A stretch of 64,000 nucleotides of DNA from Forficula auricularia (lineage: Eukaryota > Arthropoda > Insecta > Dermaptera > Forficulidae). Of the stretch, positions 52,401 through 55,174 are shown one piece after another. The position numbers and the translations under genes were made by a program. The stretch covers positions 1,085,173 to 1,149,172 of the forward strand of contig JALMQS010000615.1 of NCBI GenBank assembly GCA_024734495.1, written 5' to 3'. How positions within the stretch are numbered: the stretch's first letter is position 1; the number at the start of each line of letters is the position of its first letter. Under the pieces are notes generated by a model. It saw nothing but the letters and a program-made list of their open reading frames with translations, had not been told where the DNA came from and searched no databases.

Positions 52401-54952
52401 GTTAAATGTTTATAAAATTAATTTATTTTGCATTAATAAATAATGTTAAATAATTTTTAAGTACCTCAAAAGAAAAGTGCAATTCCGATAGTGTATAAAA
52501 GATATTGAAACATATGAAAAGTGTTAATAAGTAGTAAAGTTTATTATTGGAATAAGGTTATCCGGCCATACTGTAACTGGCTTTGGAAAAGCAGAAATGA
52601 AATGCTGACTTGCGAAGTCTCTGACTTGTAAATAAACAAAGAGTTTTTAATTGATTTTTCTTTTGGTGTTGAGGTTATCTTTTTGCTTGGAAATAAAGAT
52701 TAACTGCATTTATCCATTTTTTCCGTTTTTCTAATTTGGAACTTGAAACTGGAAATATATAAAATGTCCAGTCACTATTTCTGCCTGTATTTTTACAATT
52801 AACTACACAGCAACTATTATGCACATTTTTAATATTACTTTTTATTTAACTTATGAGGAGAATTTTCTAGGTTAAGTTTCACAAAAAGAAAATATTAAAA
52901 CAAATGTATGTTTATTTTGAGTTTGATTCACTCGATATATATTTCGGGCTAATAACCCGAAATATATATCGAGTGAATCAAACTCAAAATAAACATACAT
53001 TTGTTTTAATATTTCCTTTTTGTGAAACTTAACCTAGAAAATTCTCCTCATAAGTTATTTATAATGTTTCACCTAGAACCGACACGTAAAACCTTAACAA
53101 TTACTTTTTATTTGTTTATCCTGAACGTGAGCATGATTTAACGAATATTCGGCAATTCTACGGTAACTGTGGCGCCCCGATCTGAAGACGGAATATTTTA
53201 GAAAATAAATATTAGTTAAAAAATAATTAGTAAATACCCAAAAAATTCGAAAATGTAAAAGTCGCTGCCGGTTCGGTTAAGATATATTCAGTTCGGCTCG
53301 GTTCAGCTCGCTAACGCCAACCTAATCGCCTAATAAGAAAAAAATAAAACCGACTTCAAAAAATTAAATGCAACAAATAAAATGTCACTAAAAGGTATAA
53401 AATAATTATTATCTTATTTAGTTACAACTAAATGACGAAATATTAAGATGAAATTATTTTTTGAAGTCGGTGCCAAACATATACCTTTTATGAATCGCAC
53501 TCGATGGATCTTACTTAGTACGTTTGGCGGGTACGCTCGCTTATAGGTATAGTTTGTTTGGCACCGACTTAAAAAAGTAATATCATGTTAATATTTCGTC
53601 GTTTAGTTGTAACTAAATAAGATAATAATTATTTTATACCTTTTAGTGTATTTTATTTGTTGCATTTAATTTTTTTGAAGTTGGTTTTATTTTTTTAATT
53701 ATTTTCATTTTTCTCTTTTTAGTGATGTTATTAATAGTGATCATACCATCAGACCAAATTAATATGGCACCATCCCTAAGATACCCCTTTTCCAATAAAA
53801 AAAAGAATCATCGAAATCGGTTCATAAACAAAGAAGTTAGGCCTGAATAAACCTAACAAAAAAGGTCTAATAGCAATGAAAAAAACGGGACCAAATGGAA
53901 GCTAGACTGAACCCGATGCAAAAAAAATTCAAAATCGGTTCACAATTGGCGGAGATATAAGGTAACATAGAAACAAAAAAAAATTCAGTCGAATAGAGAA
54001 CCTCCTCCTTTTTTGAAGTCGGTTAAAAACCAGCCCAAATTGAAGTTATACGAGTCGAACCGAGCCGTACTGAATATATCTTAACCGAACCTTTAAAAGT
54101 TTGTTCGGGAACCCATTTTTTTATCTAAATGAACCGAGATGATGAATAGAACCGAACCTATGAAAAGTTCTACAAGTGAAAATTTCCAACGCCCACTGGC
54201 GCTCATTTGAGACAATTTGAGACATCACAATAGATAAACTCAATTTCAGTTCAAATTTGTAGTTTATAATTTGATTTCTAAATTTTATTTCTAAAAGAAT
54301 CCGTCGTCAGTAGCGGCGCCACACGGAACCCGTGATACCACGGTTTCCGTGGTTTCTATAAAAAACAATTGAAAAATAAAATAAAATAAATACAAAAATA
54401 GTATTTTTTGAGCTCGATATCTTGAAAACTAAGCGAAATCTCAGAAAATGGTATTTTCCATTTTCGTCTTATTTTGGTGAGTACTATAAGAATCCATCGT
54501 CAGATCGCGGCGCTACAGTTACCGTGGAATCCCCGGAACTTGAAACTGGAATTGTATAAAATTTGTCACTATTTCTGCCTGTATTTTTACAATTAACTAC
54601 ACGGCAACTATTATGCACCATTTTTATTTGTTTACTCTGAAGGTGAGCATGATTTAACGAAAATTCTGACCACAACGATCGCTGCGATCAATTCAGTTTT
54701 CCCCACCATTCAGTCCTCATGGTCCCAATAAGAAGAAGATTGATTTTATTTATGAATTTTTAAATAATAAAACGAGAAATGTATTTATTTCATTTTCTAG
54801 GTTATTGGCTGTTTCGGGAGGAGCGAGCCGACCGATGGATGTCCGGATTGGGTGTGATTTTCCAAGTGGGTCGTGACCGAGACATTCCCACAATTCCATC
54901 GGACTTTCCCACATGCAAAAGCTGGGTGGGCCCGGATTTTTTTCTTATATAA
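4324..54952 (+). CDS. MCORP: Multicopper oxidase-related protein, whole spliced gene (11 coding exons)
   Basis: Eleven exons join with matching phases into 608 residues plus TAA (1827 nt). The order is a short N-terminus with one hydrophobic anchor (about 11-29), a Cys-rich laccase-type segment (about 36-100), then cupredoxin domains. Copper motif 1 (HWHG, H132/H134) and motif 3 (H491, H494, H496) are present. Motif 2, normally FWHSH, reads FWQVI. Motif 4, normally HCHxxxH, reads REERADR at 564-570, and the axial Met is Leu575. Five of the ten copper His and the type-1 Cys are therefore missing. Partial loss of copper ligands is the published hallmark of MCORP, which is required for viability and ovary development in beetle and fly; that assignment is an inference from memory without a search. 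A single hydrophobic segment preceded by basic residues suggests a type II membrane or secreted protein. AATAAA at 55042 could serve polyadenylation. A divergent laccase paralogue is the alternative. Confidence 0.78.
4885..5221. mobile_element. MITE with GCGTCCCTAAATTACGTGA ends
   Basis: Left GGGCGTCCCTAAATTACGTG and right CACGTAATTTAGGGATGCCC are inverted copies over about 25 bp. The interior is AT-rich with an ATA run. It lies between MCORP exons 1a and 1b. Superfamily not assigned. Confidence 0.65.
5647..6432 (+). mobile_element. TIR element family A, copy 2
   Basis: It starts TTTACCATACATGGTATGG and ends GTTGTATGGTAAGTGGATGG. It has three internal repeats of the CCAAATTTT-TATACATAATC unit separated by G-runs. 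Confidence 0.75.
6807..6862 (+). mobile_element. Minimal Helitron-like deletion derivative
   Basis: The 5' end sequence ATCTACTCTTATTAAACGAG and the 3' hairpin CCGAGCATCGCTCGG with CCAGGTACT lie almost back to back, leaving only about 55 bp. Full-size relatives are at 37010-37838 and 31013-31850. The preceding 6670-6800 is a GC-rich stretch like the one inside those copies. Confidence 0.55.
7371..7830. mobile_element. TIR element family B (CCGACTTCAAAAA), copy 1
   Basis: It shows AAACCGACTTCAAAAA, the ACGACGAAATATTAACATGA block and its inverted partner TTAATATTTCGTCGTTTAGT, then CTTTTCAGTGATTTTATTAA, all shared with five other copies. Around 7540-7620 is an inner palindrome built on TCCTCAGAATATTCTAAG-type sequence. 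It is non-autonomous. Confidence 0.7.
8717..8816 (+). CDS. MCORP: MCORP alternative first exon 1b
   Basis: ATG-ATG-GAG opens 33 codons plus one base, then donor G|GTAATC (phase 1). It is 100 nt, identical in length to exon 1a. The peptide aligns without gaps to 1a: MM at the start, RTAI at residues 12-15, then L19, V23, I26, P31 and P33. It is more basic at the N-terminus (RR at 4-5, R12) and has two Cys at 9-10. A hydrophobic run of about 17 residues follows. Joining to exon 2 completes an Ala codon. It lies 4.3 kb after 1a and 13.5 kb before exon 2. Confidence 0.7.
9717..10177. mobile_element. Inverted-repeat element with hammerhead-like motif, copy 2
   Basis: Arms of about 200 bp start AACTTATGAGGAGAATTTTC and return as its reverse complement near 10165. 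The right arm holds CTGAAGATGGGCTAGTAACC, then CGAAATATATATCGAG. A shorter relative lies at 52851-53063. Confidence 0.75.
10299..10830 (-). mobile_element. Non-LTR retrotransposon 3' fragment (minus strand)
   Basis: The minus-strand translation contains YGCETWTIRKAERKRLEAFE and MWCYRRMMNIKWMDNITNE, the typical C-terminal part of RTE-like insect non-LTR reverse transcriptases. The frame shifts near 10400, where the product continues in another frame to ...IVASNQS. The 3' tail is an (ATG)n run at about 10299-10312. It is 5'-truncated and lacks the catalytic domain. A second copy is at 43168-43576. Confidence 0.8.
10836..11056 (+). repeat. Left copy of a 221-bp duplication flanking a retrotransposon
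   Basis: This 221-bp block is repeated at 12161-12382 with one extra A in an A-run as the only clear difference. It directly abuts the 5'-truncated retrotransposon copy. Confidence 0.9.
11057..12160 (+). mobile_element. 5'-truncated non-LTR retrotransposon with reverse transcriptase ORF
   Basis: The open frame 11080-12096 (338 codons) has RGVRQGDPLSPLLFNCALE and the catalytic RFADDLILM, then YGAQTWTTTAKTLLILERTQ and GHLVRS...W...RRKRGRQNARWSDDI, the usual order for the palm, thumb and C-terminal region of a non-LTR reverse transcriptase. The first reverse transcriptase motifs and any endonuclease are absent. The catalytic Asp pair is intact. The 3' end is a (TTA)n tail (about 12138-12160). 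With the 221-bp flanking duplication this looks like a recent insertion into MCORP intron 1. Confidence 0.88.
12161..12382 (+). repeat. Right copy of the 221-bp duplication
   Basis: It resumes right after the (TTA)n tail at TATCAATATTTCTATTTTTG and runs to ACAAATACACTCGA, as in the left copy. After it the two flanks differ. Confidence 0.9.
12660..13410 (-). pseudogene. Tc1/mariner-type transposase, broken
   Basis: The minus frame from about 13405 reads LAEAGLIAYRPATCPKLTPA, then WKKVLFSDECRMCLHGND, FMFWGGMS and FMQDNARPHTA. These are the second and third regions of a Tc1 transposase with its DDE-type Asp residues. Near 12900 it shifts frame into RSPDLNPIEHLWGELKKRV, carrying the last acidic residue, and shifts again into WDMIPQDL. 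The end HRMQAVIQASGGTIP is near 12690. The N-terminal DNA-binding part is missing: the copy stops at 13410, where a Helitron-like sequence begins. It is not functional. Confidence 0.88.
13411..13853 (+). mobile_element. Helitron-like element, 3' part
   Basis: From CTAAACGTTAGAAATATTAA to the end hairpin ACCGAGCATCGCTCGGTGCC and CCAGGTACT it matches the second half of the copy at 37010-37838. The Tc1 fragment replaces the first half. Confidence 0.6.
13960..14570. repeat. Inverted-repeat DNA with a decayed hammerhead-like motif
   Basis: On the minus strand, 14010-14050 reads CTGAAGATGGTAGAGAATTT then TTACCGAAACTG. A pair of inverted arms (about 14135-14205 and 14483-14543) shares ACCAGGTACTAGTTAGGTAC. 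The interior matches part of the 24.1-24.4 kb palindrome (GGATGAGTGGTTTTCATTTT type). Confidence 0.5.
14711..16773. mobile_element. TIR element (ATACCGGGTGAGTTTTTTAT) with nested insertions
   Basis: The left end ATACCGGGTGAGTTTTTTAT returns inverted at 16740-16773. A second pair of internal arms (about 14880-15080 and 15330-15470) contains TTTTTATACGACATCAAATA. A GC-rich block with G/C-rich inverted ends (about 15475-16570) is inserted in the right half. It includes a reversed family A fragment (15770-16020). A shorter copy of the outer element is at 20277-20737. No transposase is seen. Confidence 0.65.
15113..15299 (+). other. Short open stretch inserted between two AT-rich direct repeats
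   Basis: TAATTAATCATTTAATCATT occurs on both sides. Between them is an open frame encoding VVNLFKKTTTRNVMATKKLK and KLELEFIQYNCENTLECYRN, a Lys-rich product I do not recognise. Possibly a captured gene fragment or the coding remnant of the host element. Confidence 0.35.
17035..17190. repeat. tRNA-like repeat, single copy
   Basis: It contains GGGAATCGAACCCAAGTGCC, the reverse complement of a Pol III B box (GGTTCGATTCC), flanked by TTAATTATATGTCAGAGGGG. It is the simple form of the unit that is mirrored at 17370-17750. Confidence 0.55.
17370..17750. repeat. Large palindrome of a tRNA-like repeat
   Basis: Arms 17370-17547 and 17572-17750 are near-perfect reverse complements with a 24-bp spacer (AGAGGTTCGTATCCCGCAGG inside). 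Each arm holds the B-box word GGTTCGATTCCCGAG on one strand. A transcript would fold into a hairpin of about 178 bp. Confidence 0.85.
18125..18866. mobile_element. TIR element family B, copy 2
   Basis: It runs from AAAACCGACTTCAATAAATT to CTCCTTTTTTGAAGTCGGTT. It shows the CGTCGTTTAGTTGTAACTAA inverted core and the CGCACTCGACGGATCTTACT block. Confidence 0.75.
18975..19985 (-). mobile_element. SINE split by a family B insertion
   Basis: 18975-19155 and 19905-19985 match the body of the SINE at 35395-35757 in order. They are interrupted at CTGTTCTTTT by element 19156-19904. The tRNA head is missing or lies outside the preserved part. Confidence 0.65.
19156..19904. mobile_element. TIR element family B, copy 3 (inserted in a SINE)
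   Basis: It starts AACCGACTTCAAAAAAGGAG and ends TTTTTGAAGTCGGTTTTTAT. Its orientation is opposite to copy 2. The full element is about 750 bp without any ORF of note. Confidence 0.75.
20130..20885. mobile_element. Inverted-repeat element with the ATACCGGGTGAG element nested inside
   Basis: Outer arms (about 20130-20275 and 20738-20885) are inverted copies sharing AAAATTTAAAAAAATTAAAA and ATATTTTTGGAATTTTATTG-type words. The nested element 20277-20737 has ends TACCGGGTGAGTTTTTTTAT and its inverse. The hammerhead-like site of the outer element is decayed (ACATCATTAGGAG). Confidence 0.6.
21582..22273 (+). mobile_element. TIR element family A, copy 3
   Basis: It starts TTTTACTTTACCAAACAGGG and ends GTTGTATGGTAAAGTCAAG, with two internal repeats. 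It ends about 60 bp before MCORP exon 2, so the acceptor of exon 2 lies just beyond it. Confidence 0.75.
22335..22434 (+). CDS. MCORP: MCORP exon 2
   Basis: Acceptor TTGTTTCAG|CC (phase 1) and donor AG|GTGAGT (phase 2). It encodes QDFLSCERPCDPLELAMICR and on to YSTMSR, equivalent to the laccase segment CxRxC...C...YYTMSKAC just before the first cupredoxin domain. It is too short to show as a long ORF but is certain from homology and phase. Intron 2, which follows, is only 180 bp. Confidence 0.88.
22615..22741 (+). CDS. MCORP: MCORP exon 3
   Basis: Acceptor TTTTTTTAG|G (phase 2) and donor AAG|GTATTT (phase 0). It begins TACGNCPKNTSDCFQPGC and ends NRNIPGPTIK. The ACxNCPxNxxDCxxPxC pattern followed by NRxxPGPxI is the laccase signature at the start of cupredoxin domain 1. 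The protein continues directly into exon 4 after a 5.9-kb, transposon-filled intron. Confidence 0.92.
22883..23609. mobile_element. TIR element family B, copy 4
   Basis: It runs from AAAATAAAACCGACTTCAAA to CTCCTTTTTTAAAGTCGGTT with the same inner blocks as the other copies; it is more diverged. Confidence 0.7.
23630..24680. repeat. Palindromic repeat of unknown family
   Basis: TTCATAAAATGAAAACCACT (about 24130) and its inverse near 24335, and GAAGTTTTGAAAAACCA-type words, show that 23935-24240 is mirrored by 24300-24610. No ORF is present. Confidence 0.6.
24685..25615. repeat. Long dispersed repeat, copy 1 (second copy 59221-60078)
   Basis: From AATAAATAAATCTTTATTCC through CACTCAGAGGC-like and CCAGGAGCAAGCGACGCATT to CTTTTTGTTTACCCACCAGA, this block is nearly identical to 59221-60078. 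It has no long ORF on either strand. The short simple-repeat end suggests the 3' part of a retroelement. Confidence 0.8.
26200..26500 (+). mobile_element. Element with a hammerhead-like motif, Penelope-like candidate
   Basis: 26392-26426 reads CTGATGA, A, GAGGGC-AAA-GCCCTC, then GAA-ACTATAGT-C. GAAGGAGACAATAAAAGA near 26338 is inverted at about 26467-26485. TGCCGAGAGTAGCAG near 26310 recurs inverted near 30540. Confidence 0.5.
26690..26965. mobile_element. Inverted-repeat element with hammerhead-like motif, copy 3
   Basis: Arms (about 26690-26810 and 26822-26965) contain GGTTTATACAAACTCAATAT and its inverse. The right arm has GTAAACTC-CTGATGA, then CCGAAATATATTGAGTTTG. The copy is compact and nearly symmetric. 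Confidence 0.7.
27160..28030 (+). mobile_element. GC-rich block and degraded retroelement fragment
   Basis: 27180-27520 is markedly GC-rich for this window. It begins TGTAGCGGCCCGC and could be an LTR, but no clear end was found. In 27650-27830 the + frame has TDGVESIVSRLNLKLDCSLS and YHVTIDGKFH, which resembles the region after the catalytic motif of Jockey-like reverse transcriptases. No full domain remains. Confidence 0.35.
28656..28866 (+). CDS. MCORP: MCORP exon 4 (first copper motif intact, second lost)
   Basis: Acceptor TCTTTTAG|GTATGT (phase 0) and donor ACAG|GTAGGT (phase 1). It carries NVHWHGQTVHETPFMDGTPM, matching laccase copper motif 1 (H132, H134), then GTHFWQVIT where laccases have GTHFWHSHT. 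Both His of motif 2 are replaced, by Gln176 and Ile178. A second possible donor, CAG|GTGATC at 28855, would end in phase 0, which does not fit exon 5. Just upstream (28553-28630) is a short GC-rich stretch with the inverted words GGTCAGCTGACC and GGTCCGCTGACC. Confidence 0.93.
29229..30323. mobile_element. Element with about 290-bp inverted arms
   Basis: The left arm starts TACAGGGTGGTGACTTGGCC and proceeds through GCATAGCGATTACAATGTTA to about 29515. The right arm (about 30030-30323) is its reverse complement. The 500-bp interior is AT-rich with no ORF. It interrupts another inverted pair (29150-29200 and 30475-30525, GAGGTTGTCCTCTGCTTGAT). Confidence 0.8.
31013..31850 (-). mobile_element. 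Helitron-like element, minus-strand copy
   Basis: On the minus strand it starts ATCTACTCTTATTAAACGAG (31834-31853) and ends in the hairpin CCGAGCATCGCTCGGTGC (about 31027-31044). It is nearly the same as 37010-37838. It has no Rep/helicase, so it would be non-autonomous. Confidence 0.6.
32110..32225 (+). repeat. tRNA-like repeat
   Basis: GTCAGAGAGAGTTTG and GGACGAACCTCTCTGA flank a B-box word GGGTTCGATTCC. It is related to the units at 17.0-17.75 kb. It does not fold into a complete tRNA. Confidence 0.45.
33480..34430. repeat. Dispersed AT-rich repeat
   Basis: Blocks here recur at 38780-38940 and 41170-41345 (for example AATATGTTTTTTT with TATTTTAATGCTTCA, and ACATCTTTAAAGCTCTG-like words). 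A small mirrored stretch at 34228-34337 is built on GGTCCAAAGGTCTAGAATCT. Nothing coding is seen before exon 5. Confidence 0.5.
34553..34719 (+). CDS. MCORP: MCORP exon 5
   Basis: Acceptor TTTTTCAATCAG|AA (phase 1) and donor AAAG|GTAATA (phase 0). It encodes ENGETGPLSGALIVRQP, equivalent to the laccase DGxFGxxIVRxP that closes domain 1. It continues through DTDELLLVLTQLHG to SLLINGMNGK, the laccase NxLINGxG region. Intron 5 is short (211 bp). Confidence 0.92.
34931..35120 (+). CDS. MCORP: MCORP exon 6 (cupredoxin domain 2)
   Basis: Acceptor TTCAAATAG|GAC (phase 0) and donor AACG|GTAATT (phase 1). It includes PEVNPGKRHRLRILNVGGG, which fits the laccase PGxRYRFRxIxN strand. CPITISIDNHAMELLSLDG follows, which fits CPxxxSIDNHxxxVIxxDG. 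The frame is open throughout. Confidence 0.92.
35284..36520 (-). pseudogene. Non-LTR retrotransposon reverse transcriptase fragment with SINE insertion
   Basis: The minus strand 36458-36141 reads KKLNHLRFADDLVLISS, the catalytic region of a non-LTR reverse transcriptase. It shifts frame at about 36150 into STVIPALTYAIETWALTKVH and DDWAGHLMRRSDSRWSTALQ. The frame then runs into a SINE at 35395-35757, and a further 3' piece is at 35284-35390. The 5' half of the element is absent and the copy is dead. Confidence 0.8.
35395..35757 (-). mobile_element. tRNA-derived SINE
   Basis: The minus-strand head (35751-35686) has a perfect A box (TGGTCTAATGG) and a perfect B box (GGTTCGATTCC) at tRNA-like spacing. 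A body with ATCGCGCGGAGAATTTACCA-type sequence and a T-rich end at 35390-35407 follow. The body matches 18975-19155 and 19905-19985. Confidence 0.85.
36530..37005. repeat. AT-rich inverted and direct repeats
   Basis: AAGATACAATGTAATTATTT with CTCATAGTTTTATCAAT occurs at 36530 and 36890. ATTGTTGTAATTGTTTTAAT recurs between them. Family unknown. Confidence 0.5.
37010..37838 (+). mobile_element. Helitron-like element, complete non-autonomous copy
   Basis: It starts ATCTACTCTTATTAAACGAG and ends with hairpin ACCGAGCATCGCTCGGT followed by GCCTCCAGGTACT. There are no inverted terminal repeats and no target duplication that I can see. A GC-rich stretch with many GGGG words lies at 37590-37680. The 3' hairpin near the end fits Helitron structure, but the terminal CTRR is not clear. 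Confidence 0.55.
38077..38258 (+). CDS. MCORP: MCORP exon 7
   Basis: Acceptor CTAAATAG|GC (phase 1) completes GERADVIVKADQ, matching laccase AGERYDFVxxADQ. It is followed by SSYWIRARLGGHCDLENVE, matching NYWIRxxGxxDC. The chosen donor AAG|GTCTTT is weak (GTCTTT), but it is the only one that keeps phase 0 with exon 8. Reading on would add about 57 residues of low-complexity intron sequence. Confidence 0.85.
38580..38770. mobile_element. Inverted-repeat element with hammerhead-like motif, copy 4
   Basis: GAAGATAATTTATACTATCT near 38605 is mirrored near 38705. 38646-38692 reads CAAAACC-CTGAAGA, A, GGAGG...CCTCC, GAACGTC-GGTTT, with one A missing after GAA compared with relatives. Confidence 0.6.
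39003..39845. mobile_element. TIR element (ACAGGGTGTTT ends) with a SINE inside
   Basis: The left end TATACAGGGTGTTTGAGGAG with GAATAGTAAATATTTT returns inverted at 39812-39845. A tRNA-like SINE (about 39036-39290) has A-box-like TGGGTCAGTGG and B-box-like GGTTCGAGACT 30-odd bases apart. A fragment of the same outer end is at 61480-61545. Confidence 0.65.
40177..40812. repeat. 90-bp minisatellite
   Basis: CACTTAATAGGAAAGTAAGA-type starts recur near 40275, 40365, 40450, 40540, 40630, 40720 and 40790. The unit is about 90 bp, built from shorter GTACTTAATAG and AGTACTAGTAG words. About seven copies, well conserved, lie in MCORP intron 7. Confidence 0.92.
41446..41596 (+). CDS. MCORP: MCORP exon 8
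   Basis: Acceptor TTTTCTTCCAG|TTG (phase 0) and donor ATTG|GTACTG (phase 1). It encodes LSREQSELAPLQLLLETKSL, then PKPDRTLVFGFGYGLASS. The second half is the start of cupredoxin domain 3, where laccases have a similar xxFxFxF strand. The first half resembles the linker between domains 2 and 3. No long ORF marks it; it was found from splice sites and homology. Confidence 0.85.
42338..43003 (+). mobile_element. TIR element family A, copy 4
   Basis: It starts TTTTACTTTATCATACAGGG and ends AGTGTATGGTAAAGTCAAG. The internal repeats are decayed. Confidence 0.7.
43057..44216. mobile_element. TIR element family B, copy 5, interrupted by a retrotransposon fragment
   Basis: It runs from AAAATAAACACCGACTTCAA to TCCTCCTTTTTTGAAGTCGG. 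It is split at 43168-43576. The rest matches copies 2 and 3 closely. Confidence 0.8.
43168..43576 (+). mobile_element. Non-LTR retrotransposon 3' fragment with 10-bp target duplication
   Basis: The open frame encodes AERKRLEAFEMWCYRRMMN through GRGRPRLEYFNQIIGDMG to IVASNQS-stop, the same family as 10299-10830 but intact in frame. The 3' tail is (ATG)n. AAACGACGAA at 43158-43167 is repeated at 43577-43586, the target duplication. It contains only the end of the ORF. Confidence 0.88.
44560..44775 (+). CDS. MCORP: MCORP exon 9 (ends at a GC donor)
   Basis: Acceptor CATTTTAG|GT (phase 1). It encodes GHVNNLSLTLGGSPLVTQPN, CNSEMNIPARCNEGNICPCM and IVQLEKEETVEVILADIG, matching the laccase NxISF...P, C-rich and VVxLxxxxxVEVVLxD segments. 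No GT donor keeps phase with exon 10. The sequence ATAG|GCAAGT is a textbook GC-AG donor and gives phase 1. Read-through meets TAG two codons later, so splicing here is required. Confidence 0.9.
44891..46503. mobile_element. DNA element with CATAGAGTATATAGAGAGGA ends
   Basis: Left ATAGAGTATATAGAGAGGAA and right TTTCCTCTCTATATACTCTA are inverted copies 1.6 kb apart. The interior has no long ORF and contains a nested MITE at 45079-45363. It sits 115 bp after MCORP exon 9. Confidence 0.65.
45079..45363. mobile_element. Hairpin MITE nested in the previous element
   Basis: Arms of about 115 bp: ACAGGGTGATTCACGGTCGA on the left and its inverse at the right end. The loop has GCGACGTTTCGGC. TA-rich flanks (TATA on both sides) fit a Tc1/mariner-type TA target. 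Confidence 0.8.
46527..46771. mobile_element. Short MITE with GAGGCGTTCAAAAGCAGAGT ends
   Basis: GAGGCGTTCAAAAGCAGAGT (left) and its exact inverse ACTCTGCTTTTGAACGCCTC (right) bound 245 bp without coding sequence. Confidence 0.8.
46841..47757 (+). mobile_element. TIR element family A, copy 5
   Basis: It starts TTTACTTTACCATACAGGGT and ends TCTATGGTAAAGTCAAG. It has four internal repeats of the ATACATAATCAGTGGG unit with G-runs of 6-12. It is the fullest copy. Confidence 0.8.
47797..47991. mobile_element. hAT-like MITE (CAGTGTTTCTCAACC ends)
   Basis: CAGTGTTTCTCAACCTGTGT and TTGAGAAACACTG are inverted ends typical of hAT elements. GTGTGCCGC occurs near both ends. The flanking 8 bp match only partly (GCCTAGAC and CTTTAGAT). 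A left-end fragment of the same family is at 48492. Confidence 0.7.
48577..49618 (+). mobile_element. TIR element family A, copy 6, with expanded internal repeats
   Basis: The left end is missing and it starts within AAACCAAATTTCACACG. About seven repeats of a 120-130 bp unit (ATACATAATCAGTGGGACCC and AAAAATGCAAAAACTAAC words, each with a G-run) fill it. The right end is TTGTATAGTAAAGTCAAG. Confidence 0.8.
50105..50310. repeat. Imperfect palindrome
   Basis: AAGTAAACTTGATATTTT and AAAATGTCAAGTTTACTT, with AAAACTACC and GGTAGTTTTT nearer the centre, mirror each other. It may be an inverted-repeat MITE. A decayed hammerhead-like motif (GAGAATTTCTCCCGAAACG) is at 50345-50375. Confidence 0.5.
50615..50845 (+). 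CDS. MCORP: MCORP exon 10 (third copper motif intact)
   Basis: Acceptor TTTCTTGTATAG|GT (phase 1). It encodes SHVWHMHGHSFHVMAHSTST, matching the laccase HPxHxHGxxFxV motif (H491, H494, H496). The last part is KDNVVVPKGGVVVLQFQAKN, matching RDTxxVPxxGYxxxRFxADNPG. The donor CCCG|GTAAGA at 50845 is phase 1. The same donor is repeated every 27 bp downstream (see the tandem repeat entry). Confidence 0.92.
50845..50960 (+). repeat. 27-bp tandem repeat carrying four in-frame splice donors
   Basis: The unit begins at 50845, 50872, 50899 and 50926 and encodes G-KNMGSSYF in the MCORP frame; a decayed fifth unit starts at 50953. Each of the first four contains GGTAAGAATATGGG, so four equivalent phase-1 donors are available. 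The degenerate fifth has GTCAAA. Use of a later donor would insert 9, 18 or 27 residues just before the degenerate type-1 site. Confidence 0.9.
51037..51313. mobile_element. MITE with AAGGGCGGATCCAG ends
   Basis: CCAAGGGCGGATCCAGGAAT and CTGGATCCGCCCTTGG are inverted ends. The interior has long G and C runs and is related to 51590-52070 and to the inside of 60689-61223. Confidence 0.75.
51590..52070. mobile_element. MITE related to the previous one
   Basis: It runs from GGGCAATGCGCGGACTCAGG to TCTGGATCCGCGCCTGGTCC, with TTAAATTTTATAACA-like interior words and G/C runs shared with 60.75-61.2 kb. Confidence 0.6.
52851..53063. mobile_element. Short version of inverted-repeat element 9717-10177
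   Basis: AACTTATGAGGAGAATTTTC at the left and its inverse at the right, with CTCGATATATATTTCGGG and its inverse meeting in the centre. The hammerhead-like core has been deleted. Confidence 0.75.
53341..54028. mobile_element. TIR element family B, copy 6
   Basis: It runs from AATAAAACCGACTTCAAAAA to CCTCCTTTTTTGAAGTCGG. It is inserted between inverted copies of a GAACCGAGCC / GGCTCGGTTC repeat (53270-53310 and 54055-54090) that also occurs at the window start. Confidence 0.8.
54801..54952 (+). CDS. MCORP: MCORP exon 11 and stop (type-1 copper site lost)
   Basis: Acceptor CATTTTCTAG|GT (phase 1). It starts GYWLFREERADRWMSGLGVI and ends FFLI-TAA. Laccases have GxWLFHCHxxxHxxxGM at this point. 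Here His-Cys-His is Arg-Glu-Glu, the next His is Arg and the axial Met is Leu, so no type-1 copper can bind. The flanking GYWLF and VIFQVGRDRDIPTIPSDFP match the laccase C-terminus well, so this is true divergence and not a wrong frame. Confidence 0.93.
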
Positions 54953-55041
54953 AAATTCAATGAACCAATTTAAAAACTCCATCTGTGATATTGTTTAATT
55001 TTTGTTTGTATTTGTGAATTATTATTATTGTATGTTAATTT

Positions 55042-55047
55042 AATAAA
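55042..55047 (+). terminator. MCORP: Candidate polyadenylation signal of MCORP
   Basis: AATAAA lies 90 bp after the MCORP stop codon, followed by AT-rich DNA. It is the first exact hexamer downstream of the stop. AATAAA is common by chance in DNA this AT-rich. Confidence 0.4.
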
Positions 55048-55174
55048 ATTAAAAATTCCATGTTATATATATATTTGGAATTTGATTTACTCCCAAAACC
55101 TCAGGAATCGAAAGACTTTTCAATTCTCCAATTATTTAATTAAAGATTATGTAAAAATTATACTTTCATTTAGT

